From Butyricicoccus intestinisimiae (GTDB lineage Bacteria > Bacillota > Clostridia > Oscillospirales > Butyricicoccaceae), in NCBI RefSeq assembly GCF_018918345.1, contig NZ_JAHLQI010000005.1, forward strand, positions 62,001-126,000: a stretch of 64,000 nt of DNA. Direction: 5' to 3'. Shown here in pieces: positions 26,048 through 33,952 of this stretch. The translations under genes and the position numbers were made by a program. The notes beneath the pieces were generated by a model. That model saw only the letters and a program-made list of their open reading frames with translations. It was not told where the DNA came from and searched no databases. Position 1 is the stretch's first letter. The number at the start of each line of letters is the position of its first letter.

Positions 26048-27879
26048 TGTCTCATTCGACCTCCTCTGAAGTTGCCGTAGCCGTAATGGTCGCAGCGCAG
26101 GCAGCGGGAAGATTCCTGCAGGACCTCCTCTTCGGTCATGCCTTCCTTGATGTCGTCAAAGTTATCAACGCATTCACATGCCGGACGAGTACGGATGTTG
26201 ACGCGGCCGCAGGCGGTTGTCGGAGACAGCGGTGCCTCCGGAATATCCTCGACAGCGGCGTGAATGACATGATTGTAGCCGAGGAAGTTGTCAATATTTG
26301 CAGCGGCAACTTTACCGGCGGCAATGGCGCGGATAACGGTAGATGGGCCGGTTACGGCGTCGCCGCCTGCAAACGTCTTGGTGCTGCCTTCTACGATGCT
26401 GTCCGGCAGGGCAGAGAAGCGCTCACGGTTGACCGCGATGCCGGCGGCAGCAAATGCTCTGGAGTCGATGCCCTGACCAATGGCGACGATGACAATGTCG
26501 CACGGGATGACATTTTCTTCCTTGGTGGCCTTGATCGGGCGCGGTCTGCCGTCCTTGCCGACCGGACCAATGTGCTGCGGCTGCGTGATGAGAGCCGTGA
26601 CATTGCCCTCGTCATCGTGCTCGATGCGCAGCGGTGCCTGCAGCGGCAAAATGGTAACGCCTTCTGCTGCGGCTTCCGCGATTTCATCGGACAGAGCAGT
26701 CATATCGTCTACACGACGGCGGTAAACCGTTGTGACGTTGGACGCACCCAGACGAATGGCGGTGCGGCTGGCATCCATGGAAACATTGCCGCCGCCGATG
26801 ACGCAGACGCGCTTGCCGGTCAGATCCGGCGGATTGCCTTCACCGATGGCGCGCAGCATGGCAACAGCAGAAACAACGCCGTTGCTGTCCTCGCCCGGAA
26901 TGCCGACCTTGCGATCTACATGGGCGCCGATGCACAGCAGAACCGCATCGTATTCGCGCTCAATGTCGGCAACCTGAATGTCCTTGCCGACGGAAATATC
27001 GGTATGTACCTCAACACCGGTGCTGAGAATGACATCAATATCGTTTTGCAGCATATCTTCCGGCAGACGATAGCGCGGAATGCCGTAACGCAGCATGCCG
27101 CCCAGCTTCGGACGCTGTTCGTAAACAACCGTCTGGTGACCCATCAGCTGCAGATAGAATGCACAGCTCAAGCCGCACGGACCGCCGCCGATGATGGCAA
27201 CGCGCTTGCCTGTAGACGGCTGATTGGCAACCGGTGCGACGTGCAGCGCGTGGGTGACCGCGTAATGCTTGATGCCGCAGATGTTGACGGCGTCATCCAC
27301 CATGTTTCTGCGGCAGCGCGCCTCACACGGGTGCTCACAGATAAATGCGCAGGCGGTCGGGAACGGATTGTCCTTGCGGATGAGTTTAACGGCGTCCTCG
27401 CAGCGACCGGCGCGCACCAGTGCGATGTAGCCCGGAATATCCACGTGAGCCGGACACAGGGCAACGCATGGAACCGGCTGCGTCAAACCGCTGGTACAGC
27501 GGTTGTTGCGTACGTGCTCCTCGTAATCGTCGCGGAAGCCCTGCACGCCGCGCAGCACCATGCCGGCAGCTTCATAGCCAATGGCGCAGTCTGCGGTTTC
27601 CAAAATGGTGCGGGCTGTGCGCTCGATGCGGTCAATGGTTTCCAGTGTTGCGCGCTCGCTCAGTACGTCATCCATCAGGTTGGCAAGCTGGCCGAGTCCG
27701 ATGCGGCACGGGGCGCATTTGCCGCAGGTCTGTGCGTGGCACAGCTTTAGGAAACCGAGAGAAATATCCACCGGACATAGTCCCGGAGGGCTGGCCGCAA
27801 TGCGGCGTTCCAAATCCTTGTACAGACTTTCTACGACAGTCTGCGCCTGATTTGGGGTGTCAAGACTTAATCTGCTCAA
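26041..27879 (-). CDS. NuoF-C/GltD-like NAD(P)-FAD iron-sulfur oxidoreductase, hydrogenase partner
   Basis: 612 residues in two parts. Residues 1-125 resemble the C-terminal iron-sulfur domain of NuoF/HydB, with cysteines C52, C55 and C58 in CGKCAPCR and C98. Residues from about 130 are like the small subunit of glutamate synthase: paired Fe-S cysteines (VALCPAH, CEHPCEARC), an FAD motif IIGGGPCGLSCA and an NAD(P) motif VIGGGNVSMDA. The C-terminus adds a CLRCDHYGYG motif. It lacks the FMN domain of NuoF. It likely moves electrons between NAD(P)H and the hydrogenase encoded directly downstream. The start is a TTG with GAGGAG 9 bases upstream. Confidence 0.9.
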   Translation of the reverse strand: MSRLSLDTPNQAQTVVESLYKDLERRIAASPPGLCPVDISLGFLKLCHAQTCGKCAPCRIGLGQLANLMDDVLSERATLETIDRIERTARTILETADCAIGYEAAGMVLRGVQGFRDDYEEHVRNNRCTSGLTQPVPCVALCPAHVDIPGYIALVRAGRCEDAVKLIRKDNPFPTACAFICEHPCEARCRRNMVDDAVNICGIKHYAVTHALHVAPVANQPSTGKRVAIIGGGPCGLSCAFYLQLMGHQTVVYEQRPKLGGMLRYGIPRYRLPEDMLQNDIDVILSTGVEVHTDISVGKDIQVADIEREYDAVLLCIGAHVDRKVGIPGEDSNGVVSAVAMLRAIGEGNPPDLTGKRVCVIGGGNVSMDASRTAIRLGASNVTTVYRRRVDDMTALSDEIAEAAAEGVTILPLQAPLRIEHDDEGNVTALITQPQHIGPVGKDGRPRPIKATKEENVIPCDIVIVAIGQGIDSRAFAAAGIAVNRERFSALPDSIVEGSTKTFAGGDAVTGPSTVIRAIAAGKVAAANIDNFLGYNHVIHAAVEDIPEAPLSPTTACGRVNIRTRPACECVDNFDDIKEGMTEEEVLQESSRCLRCDHYGYGNFRGGRMRQW

Positions 27880-27944
27880 ATCGACTCACTCCTCATTCAT
27901 GAGATACAAAAATGTACGAAAACAACATAGATCGTGTTGGTTCT

Positions 27945-27973
27945 ATTTTACCGCATGATATAAGAATTTGCAA
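27945..27973 (-). promoter_or_regulatory. Promoter of the hydrogenase operon
   Basis: Minus strand: TTGCAA, 17-bp spacer, TAAAAT, 66 bp before the TTG start of the GltD-like gene. The hydrogenase pair is thus separate from the hydG transcript. Confidence 0.65.
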
Positions 27974-28093
27974 TAAAATCAACCAGAAAAAGCCCAGAAA
28001 ATGAGAAGTTACAAAATAAATCGGGCATTTTGCATAAAAACGTGCCGGATGGTGCAACGCGTTTCTGCACGGCGTGACGGCAATCATGCAAAA

Positions 28094-28134
28094 GTAAAAA
28101 AATCCCGCAGACACATGACGGCGCGCCTGCGGGA
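28094..28134 (-). terminator. Terminator after hydG
   Basis: Minus strand: AGTCCCGCAG and CTGCGGGAT pair around a GC-rich loop, followed by seven T. Confidence 0.8.
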
Positions 28135-28152
28135 CTGGAATATGCTTGAAAA

Positions 28153-29568
28153 TCAGAAGCGGAAATCGCGCTGACCTTCGTGGATGTTTTCGATGTATGC
28201 TGTTGCTTTTTCCCGTACGGTTTCATTCGGGATTGTGCGCAGCTCCTTTTGGATGAGCGCTTCGCCGACGGCGCGGGTATCCGGAGACGCGTAATCCTCC
28301 AGATATTCCTTGAGCGTCATCAGAGCGTTCGGATGACAGCAGTTCACAATCTGCTTGCTCTTGAGCAGAGACATGAAGCGGTCACCGGTTCTTCCGGCGC
28401 GGTAGCATGCCGTGCAGAAGCTCGGTACATAGCCGAGATCCATCAGCCAGTGCACGACTTCATCCAGTGTGCGGCGGTCATCGACCTCAAACTGGGTGGT
28501 ATCTTCCGGACGCTCCTGCTCGGTGTAGCCGCCGACGCTTGTGCGGGAACCGCCGCTGATCTGTGAGATGCCTAAATGCAGCACGCGTTCGCGGCTTGCC
28601 TGACTCTCGCGGGTGGAGACAATCATGCCGGTGTACGGAACAGCGATGCGGATACAGGCGACGATTTTTGCAAAGGTGTCGTCGGAAATGCCGTTGTCAA
28701 AGACATCTGGATCAATGTCATCGGCGCGGCGCACGCGCGGAACGCTGATGGTGTGCGGGCCGACGCCCTTGTAGGCTTCGAGATGCTCTGCGTGCATGAT
28801 GATGCCGGTGAAATCATAGCGGTAGTTGTTGAGACCGAACAGCACGCCCAAGCCGACATCGTCAATGCCGCCGTCCATGGCGCGATCCATGGCCTCGGTG
28901 TGATAGGCATAATCCGATTTCGGACCGGACGGATGCAGCTGTTCATAGGACTTTTTGTTATACGTCTCCTGAAACAGAATATAGGTGCCGATGCCTGCCT
29001 CTTTGAGCTTTCGATAGTTTTCAACGGTTGTTGCGGCGATGTTGACGTTGACGCGGCGAATCGCGCCGTTTTTGTGCTTGATGCTGTAAATGGTCTGAAT
29101 CGACTCCAAAATATACTCCAGCGGGTTGTGAATCGGATCTTCGCCGGCTTCCAGCGCCAAACGCTTGTGTCCCATGTCCTGCAGCGCGATAACCTCTTGG
29201 CGAATTTCATCCTGTGTCAGCTTTTTGCGCGGAATATGGTGGTTTTTGGCGTGATAAGGACAGTATTCACAGCCGTTGATGCAGTAGTTGGACAGATACA
29301 GCGGCGCGAACATGACGATGCGATTTCCGTAAAATTCCTCTTTGATTTTGCGGGCAAGCGTATAAATTTTCTCATTTTCATCGTCCAACTCACAGTCGAG
29401 CAGGACGAGCGCTTCTTTGTGCGAGATGCCCTTCATTTTGGCGGCCTTTTCGAGAATCTGTTCGATGACCGCGCGGTTGTTTTTGTTCTTTTCTGCGTAG
29501 GCGAGACAGGCACGGATTTCCTCATCGCTGATGAATTCCTCAGCCTTTGGCGACATGACATTATACAT
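28153..29568 (-). CDS. hydG: [FeFe] hydrogenase H-cluster radical SAM maturase HydG
   Basis: HydG is a radical SAM tyrosine lyase that makes the CO and CN ligands of the H-cluster. The SAM cluster motif CX3CX2C reads CINGCEYC, and the C-terminal cluster cysteines follow the CX2CX22C pattern (CTACYRAGRTGDR up to NCC). Length 471 aa is normal. It lies 15 bp downstream of a TM1266-type gene and shares its leader. The partner maturases HydE and HydF are not in this window, so they must be elsewhere on the chromosome if the hydrogenase is to be matured. Confidence 0.97.
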   Translation of the reverse strand: MYNVMSPKAEEFISDEEIRACLAYAEKNKNNRAVIEQILEKAAKMKGISHKEALVLLDCELDDENEKIYTLARKIKEEFYGNRIVMFAPLYLSNYCINGCEYCPYHAKNHHIPRKKLTQDEIRQEVIALQDMGHKRLALEAGEDPIHNPLEYILESIQTIYSIKHKNGAIRRVNVNIAATTVENYRKLKEAGIGTYILFQETYNKKSYEQLHPSGPKSDYAYHTEAMDRAMDGGIDDVGLGVLFGLNNYRYDFTGIIMHAEHLEAYKGVGPHTISVPRVRRADDIDPDVFDNGISDDTFAKIVACIRIAVPYTGMIVSTRESQASRERVLHLGISQISGGSRTSVGGYTEQERPEDTTQFEVDDRRTLDEVVHWLMDLGYVPSFCTACYRAGRTGDRFMSLLKSKQIVNCCHPNALMTLKEYLEDYASPDTRAVGEALIQKELRTIPNETVREKATAYIENIHEGQRDFRF

Positions 29569-29583
29569 AGTAATTTCCCTCTC

Positions 29584-29832
29584 TTACAGCTTGGAATAAA
29601 CGGATTTTGCCGTCACACCGTCCAGCATACCGATTTTTCCGGACATTGCACTGACAATAGAAGCCGGTGCATCCACAGCAACGCTGATAAGCGAGATGTG
29701 GCGCTTTTCATACGGCAGACCCATTCTGCCGATGATGTAGTCTCGATACTCGTGCAGAATCTCGTTGAGCTGATCGATGTGTTCCGGACTTTCTACAACG
29801 ATGGCGAGAATCGCAACGCGGGTTTCTTCCAT
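29584..29832 (-). CDS. TM1266-family iron-only hydrogenase system putative regulator
   Basis: A small ACT-like protein of 82 residues (RVAILAIVVESPEHIDQLNE, then ISLISVAVDAPASIVSAMSG), in the family found next to hydrogenase maturation genes and often annotated as their regulator, with no proven mechanism that I know of. The ATG at 29832 has AGGAGG upstream; a longer frame crosses the terminator hairpin. It precedes hydG by 15 bp. The structured leader ends just before its ribosome site. Confidence 0.9.
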   Translation of the reverse strand: MEETRVAILAIVVESPEHIDQLNEILHEYRDYIIGRMGLPYEKRHISLISVAVDAPASIVSAMSGKIGMLDGVTAKSVYSKL

Positions 29833-29850
29833 GATACATTCCTCCTGATC

Positions 29851-30000
29851 AAAAAAAACATCCCTGCGCGTCTGCGCAGGGATGCAACGAGCTTGTTGTT
29901 CACATCCGTCTTTCCCGTGAGAATCCATCTTGCGGGGCAGTCCATGTGCAGGCAGCAGCGGTTTGCAGTGGGAAGCGGGCTTCCGTCTGCGCACCAATGA
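29851..30000 (-). promoter_or_regulatory. Structured leader with terminator upstream of the TM1266-hydG operon
   Basis: On the minus strand a perfect 11-bp terminator stem (CATCCCTGCGC, loop AGAC, its inverse) with eight T ends 5 bases before the ribosome site (29851-29884). Upstream lies about 110 bases with a hairpin GGAAG-CCCG-CTTCC flanked by GCAG/CTGC. The 5' segment TGCGCAG (29987-29993) is complementary to CTGCGCA in the terminator arm, and GGATG (29903-29907) to its CATCC, giving alternative pairings expected of a riboswitch or other attenuator. I could not match it to a known riboswitch consensus. A -10-like TATAGT is at 30008-30013 with a weak -35. Confidence 0.6.
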
Positions 30001-30052
30001 TACCATAACTATACCATAGATTGCCGAAAAAGTACATGAGAAAATGTTGGAG

Positions 30053-30829
30053 TTATGCCTCGTCCGCGAGTTCCCGATGATTGTCCAGATGCAGCTCATA
30101 GCGCACGCGGTCTGCAATGGTTAGAATCAGCTCGCGATTTGGCGGGCGGCGCATCGAGCTGAAGCCGGCCATGCGCCCGCCGGAGCGCTTCCAAGCAATT
30201 TCCACAGCGTTTCGGATGTCTCGTTCTACGCTGGTCCATGTCGTGTGATATTTCCGTGCGACAGCCGGATACAAAATCTTGGTGACGGAATCCGCTACAG
30301 AAGGATCTTCCAGCGTCATAAGAATGCACTCTCGGGCATAGCGGTAACCGGCGACATGAGCTGGCAATTGCAGACTGCTGATAATCTGGGTGACGCGGCG
30401 CGAGATATCGTGCGCGGAGGGCTGCTGGCTGTCCGACGAAAACCGCCGCGGAACGCAGCCGTATCGCGTAATCAGTTCTACAAGAGCCTGCAGGTCGACG
30501 GGCTTGCGAAGAAAGAAGCTGACACCCAGCCGGTCACATTCCGCTACCGTATGCGGCGAGGCGAAGGAGGAGAGAACGAAGATGGCGGGACATTGTTCCG
30601 CCGGCAAATCGTGCAGCTCCTTGAGCAGCGAGAAGGCGTTGATGCCGGGAATCATCAGATCAATCAGCAAGGCGTCCGGCTGTTCGTGTAGAATCGTATC
30701 GGTTAATCCATCGCCGGAAGAATAGATACCGGTGATTGACAGTTGTGCTGAGGACTCGATTGCGGATGAGAGTGCACGGGTGAACACAGAATCATCGGAT
30801 GCAATCAGGATACGAGTGAGCGATAACAT
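30053..30829 (-). CDS. spo0A: Sporulation master regulator Spo0A
   Basis: Response regulator that starts endospore formation when phosphorylated. The receiver has the acidic pair D12-D13, phosphoacceptor D57 in LLIDLMIP and K109 in RKPVD. The C-terminal Spo0A DNA-binding domain shows ILYPAVARKYHTTWTSVERD and IRNAVEIAWKRSG. 258 residues, normal size. Start ATG at 30829, preceded by AAAAAGGGG. A sigma-A-like promoter and 0A-box-like sites lie upstream. No terminator separates it from the TM1266-hydG leader 50 bp downstream, so read-through into that leader is possible. Its presence indicates a spore-forming lineage. Confidence 0.96.
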   Translation of the reverse strand: MLSLTRILIASDDSVFTRALSSAIESSAQLSITGIYSSGDGLTDTILHEQPDALLIDLMIPGINAFSLLKELHDLPAEQCPAIFVLSSFASPHTVAECDRLGVSFFLRKPVDLQALVELITRYGCVPRRFSSDSQQPSAHDISRRVTQIISSLQLPAHVAGYRYARECILMTLEDPSVADSVTKILYPAVARKYHTTWTSVERDIRNAVEIAWKRSGGRMAGFSSMRRPPNRELILTIADRVRYELHLDNHRELADEA

Positions 30830-30871
30830 AAATAAATCCCCTTTTTTAAATGTTTATTGTTCGTTACGTAT

Positions 30872-30900
30872 ACTATAATAGAATTTAAAAAATGGAACAA
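30872..30900 (-). promoter_or_regulatory. Promoter of spo0A
   Basis: Minus strand: TTGTTC, 17-bp spacer, TATAGT, ending about 42 bp before the start codon. Confidence 0.55.
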
Positions 30901-30937
30901 GAACGGAGTTGTACAAAAAAATCACGGAAAATGCCGC

Positions 30938-31085
30938 ATCGACAAAAAATACTTGCGTCAAATTCTTTGTAATTTGTTGTACATTTCCGTAAAAAATTGG
31001 CGAATTGCTTGCATTTAAGCACTGTTTCTTTGCATTAAAAATGACGAGAATCAACAGACTCAGATTATCGAGCCAATTCGACAAA
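30938..31085 (-). promoter_or_regulatory. 0A-box-like sites upstream of spo0A
   Basis: TTTGTCGAATT on the minus strand at 31075-31085 is an exact match to the Spo0A box TGNCGAA. TGTCGAT at 30938-30944, 38 bp upstream of the -35 box, is a one-mismatch match. The 311-bp gap between spo0A and putP also holds the putP terminator and nothing else I recognise. Confidence 0.45.
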
Positions 31086-31087
31086 GA

Positions 31088-31128
31088 TGAGAAAAAATAA
31101 CAAATCCCCTGAAAAATCAGGAGATTTG
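31088..31128 (-). terminator. Terminator after putP
   Basis: Minus strand: CAAATCTCCTGA pairs with TCAGGGGATTTG (one G-T pair) and is followed by TTATTTTTTC. Confidence 0.8.
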
Positions 31129-31140
31129 TACAATGTGAAG

Positions 31141-32673
31141 TTATTTTTTGCCTGCCAGACGTGCGTTTACTTCGTCAAAGGTCGCAAGAACATCTGCGTC
31201 CGGAGCCGGTGTAGCGAGGCTGACGATGACATTAACCAGAAGCGCCAGAACAAAGGCCGGCAGCAGCTCATAAATGCCAAAGACGCCGCCAATCGGTGCA
31301 ATCAGGAACTTCCAGACAAATACCATGATGCCTCCGACAACCATACCGGACAGCGCACCCTGCAGGGTGGAACGCTTCCAGAATAGTGCCAGCAGAACAA
31401 TCGGGCCGAAGGTTGCGCCGAAGCCTGCCCAAGCAAACGATACAATCTTAAATACCGAGCTGTCCGGATTGCGTGCCAGGAATACCGCGATAATCGCGAT
31501 GACAACAACGGTCAGACGAGCTGCCAGAATGCTCTGCTTCTGGGTCAGTTTGATGCCGAACAGATCCTGCAGCAGATTCTGCGAGAAGCTGGAGGAGGCG
31601 GCGAGCAGCTGAGAGTCCGCTGTGGACATGGTAGCTGCCAGAATGCCTGCCATAATCACGCCGGCGATGACAGCGGCGAGAACACCGTGGCTGCTGATGA
31701 GCTGTGCAACAGTAATGATGATGCGCTCCGGATCAGCCAGTACCGGCAGTGCGCCAGCCTTGGTCATGCCCAGACCGGCAATACCGATAAATACGGCAAC
31801 AGCCATGGAAATCACAACCCATACGGTTGCAATACGGCGGGATGTCTTGATTTTCTTGTCGTCCTCGGTTGCCATGAAGCGCAGCAGAACGTGCGGCATG
31901 CCAAAGTAGCCGAGACCCCATGCCAGCATGGAGAACGAAGTCAGTGCGCCGTAAGCGGAAGCCGAACCGGACTCCGGATCATATACACTGGTCAGGCTCA
32001 GATAGCCAGGCAGCGCACGCGCGTTGGTGAGCACGGCGTCTATGCCGCCAGCCATATGTGTTGCGTAGATAACAACGACTACAATGGCAATCGTCATAAC
32101 AATGGACTGAATCAAATCCGTGGTGCTGGCCGCCAAAAAGCCGCCCAGTGCACAGTAACCGACAATGATTGCCGCGCTGACAATCATGGCGAGCATGTAG
32201 TTCACACCGAACAGCTGATTAAACAGCTTGCCGCAGGCAGCAAAGCCGGAAGCAGTGTACGGAATGAAGAAAATGATGATGATGACAGCGGCAACGGAAG
32301 AAAGAATGTGCTTTTTGTCACCGTAGCGATCCGCGAAGAAGTCCGGAATCGTGATGGAATTGGTGGTGTGGGTGTACACACGAATACGGCGTGCCACGAG
32401 CAGCCAGTTGAGATAGGTGCCGATGGCAAGGCCGATTGCCGTCCAAGTGGCATCTGCGATGCCGGTTAAGTAGGCAACGCCCGGCAGACCCATGAGCAGC
32501 CAGCTGCTCATATCAGAGGCTTCCGCGCTCATGGCGGTAACCAGCGGTCCGAGCTTTCGGCCGCCTAAGTAAAAGTCATCGGTGTTCTTATTCTTGTTGG
32601 ACATAATGAAACCGATGTACAGCATCATTGCGAGGTAAACAACGATCGCAAGGACAATGATAACGTTAGACAT
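31141..32673 (-). CDS. putP: Sodium/proline symporter PutP
   Basis: Solute:sodium symporter of 510 residues with 13 predicted helices. The N-terminal YLGGRKLGPLVTAMSAEASD and DMSSWLLMGLPG and the later GFGATFGPIVLLALFWKRST are close to the PutP consensus. It imports proline with Na+ for nutrition or osmotic balance. ATG start at 32673 with AAAAGGAG upstream. Monocistronic. Family is certain; proline as the substrate is likely from the PutP-specific N-terminus. Confidence 0.94.
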   Translation of the reverse strand: MSNVIIVLAIVVYLAMMLYIGFIMSNKNKNTDDFYLGGRKLGPLVTAMSAEASDMSSWLLMGLPGVAYLTGIADATWTAIGLAIGTYLNWLLVARRIRVYTHTTNSITIPDFFADRYGDKKHILSSVAAVIIIIFFIPYTASGFAACGKLFNQLFGVNYMLAMIVSAAIIVGYCALGGFLAASTTDLIQSIVMTIAIVVVVIYATHMAGGIDAVLTNARALPGYLSLTSVYDPESGSASAYGALTSFSMLAWGLGYFGMPHVLLRFMATEDDKKIKTSRRIATVWVVISMAVAVFIGIAGLGMTKAGALPVLADPERIIITVAQLISSHGVLAAVIAGVIMAGILAATMSTADSQLLAASSSFSQNLLQDLFGIKLTQKQSILAARLTVVVIAIIAVFLARNPDSSVFKIVSFAWAGFGATFGPIVLLALFWKRSTLQGALSGMVVGGIMVFVWKFLIAPIGGVFGIYELLPAFVLALLVNVIVSLATPAPDADVLATFDEVNARLAGKK

Positions 32674-32823
32674 GTTTCGTACTCCTTTTGTGAAAGTATC
32701 ATACCTTTTTATTCTAGCATAGAAAAGACCAAACGGAAATATAGAACGAATACTAGAATAAAGTTTGTACTACACGCACAAAAGAAAACGCACTGTTTGC
32801 AGAATGCGTGAGAAACAATCGAA

Positions 32824-33411
32824 TTATTGGGCTTTATACGCACGTAAAAACAACGGGAGTTCTGTACCGGAATACTGATACAAAGAGTAATCTCCGTTGC
32901 AGATACACCAGTCATATATCATCGCCCGCTCGAGCATCGCATAAGCCTTGATGATTTCATTGACGGAAACGTCCGTGCGCAGCTGCCTGCGGTTTTGTCC
33001 CTCGATGACGATGCGGCGAAGCACGCGGTAGTAGGTGCGGCTCTGATTGAGCAGATGGCGGTCTCCGTAGGTGATGAGCTGAGAGGAATACATCTGCGCG
33101 AGCAGATCCATCGGCACGCTGTTTTCAATCATGAGAAACAGCTCGTGATTGAGATACATGAGCTTGTCAAAGCTGTTCATCTCCGGATCCATGTCTTGCA
33201 TGAGCTGTTCGTACTTGGCGTCAAACAAGTAGGAGAGGGAGGAGAGCAAGGCGTCCTTGCTGTCGAAATAGTGGTAGAAAGAGCCTTTGGATGTTTCGGA
33301 ACGCTCGACGATTTCCTCGATTGTTGTCCCCTCATATCCTTTTTCGTAAAATAGCGACCATGCGGCATCGACGATGCGCCCTTTGGTGTTGCGGGCATCC
33401 TTTTTTGCCAT
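32824..33411 (-). CDS. TetR/AcrR family transcriptional regulator
   Basis: 195 residues with an N-terminal TetR helix-turn-helix (GRIVDAAWSLFYEKGYEGTT, TSKGSFYHYFDSKDALL) and a variable ligand domain. ATG with AGGAGG upstream. It is divergent from a 99-residue unknown gene at 33585 and separated from it by 173 bp with promoters for both. The most likely targets are itself and that neighbour. putP, downstream on the same strand after 150 bp, could also be controlled. Ligand unknown. Confidence 0.9.
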   Translation of the reverse strand: MAKKDARNTKGRIVDAAWSLFYEKGYEGTTIEEIVERSETSKGSFYHYFDSKDALLSSLSYLFDAKYEQLMQDMDPEMNSFDKLMYLNHELFLMIENSVPMDLLAQMYSSQLITYGDRHLLNQSRTYYRVLRRIVIEGQNRRQLRTDVSVNEIIKAYAMLERAMIYDWCICNGDYSLYQYSGTELPLFLRAYKAQ

Positions 33412-33442
33412 GCAGCAGACCTCCTGTTTCTTTTTTGTTTCT

Positions 33443-33472
33443 ATTATACGGCACGAAAATCCGGTTAGACAA
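33443..33472 (-). promoter_or_regulatory. Promoter of the tetR-type gene
   Basis: Minus strand: TTGTCT, 18-bp spacer, TATAAT, 31 bp before the start codon. Confidence 0.55.
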
Positions 33473-33516
33473 GAGGAAAGTTTACAAATACAGGTGAGTT
33501 GTTTACAAAAAGTTTC

Positions 33517-33545
33517 TTGCAGTTACTCAAAAAAACAAGTAATAT
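33517..33545 (+). promoter_or_regulatory. Candidate promoter of the 99-residue gene
   Basis: TTGCAG, 17-bp spacer, TAATAT. Just upstream a direct repeat GTTTACAAA occurs at 33480-33488 and 33501-33509, exactly 21 bp apart, a possible regulator site. Confidence 0.45.
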
Positions 33546-33584
33546 AAATATATATATTACATAAGGAGAGAGGAGATGGCGTAA

Positions 33585-33884
33585 ATGACGATGGAAAAAT
33601 ACAATATTTTCTTTGACAGTCCGGTTGGTTTGCTGTCCGGAACCTTGGATTTATGTCAGACCGAATGCGGATTGACGGGACATATCACGATGATGGGGCG
33701 GGGAACCAACATCACAGATGGATATATCATGGATGACAAAAGAGATTTTTACGGAACCGTTTGGCTCAGAGAAGAGGAGGTTCCGTTTCACGCGCAGGGC
33801 GTGCTGGAGGATGGCATGCTGGAGCTGGATATGAACATTGGCGCCCAGCTGTTTCCTCTGACCGGCTTCCCCATCTCGGAATGA
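33585..33884 (+). CDS. Hypothetical protein, 99 aa
   Basis: No recognised family. The sequence looks like a small all-beta protein: alternating hydrophobic strands with turns (YNIFFDSPVGLLSGTLDL, GHITMMGRGTNITDG, DFYGTVWLREEEVPF) and no signal peptide or membrane helix. The ATG at 33585 follows GAGAGGAG; another in-frame ATG is at 33591. Divergent from a TetR regulator, hence possibly its target. hisB follows after 68 bp from its own promoter. Confidence 0.65.
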   Translation: MTMEKYNIFFDSPVGLLSGTLDLCQTECGLTGHITMMGRGTNITDGYIMDDKRDFYGTVWLREEEVPFHAQGVLEDGMLELDMNIGAQLFPLTGFPISE

Positions 33885-33891
33885 CAAGCTG

Positions 33892-33920
33892 TTGCGCGAT
33901 GCCGAAAGGGCTGGTATAAT
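33892..33920 (+). promoter_or_regulatory. Promoter of hisB
   Basis: TTGCGC, 17-bp spacer, TATAAT, 32 bp before the hisB start. Confidence 0.7.
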
Positions 33921-33952
33921 AAAACCAGTTTTATCTCAAGGAGGCTTCCTGT

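Noticed and set aside
26047-27750. Long + strand frame opposite the GltD-like gene
   Set aside because: Antisense shadow; Ala/Asp/Gly/Arg-rich with no recognisable motif.
29881-29995. Resemblance to cobalamin riboswitch blocks in the hydG leader
   Set aside because: GTGAGAATCC is on the + strand while GACTGCCCCGCAAG is on the minus strand, so the blocks cannot belong to one RNA in the right order; no B12 box seen.
28576-30000. 474-codon + strand frame opposite hydG
   Set aside because: Antisense to hydG and the structured leader; no motif or ribosome site.
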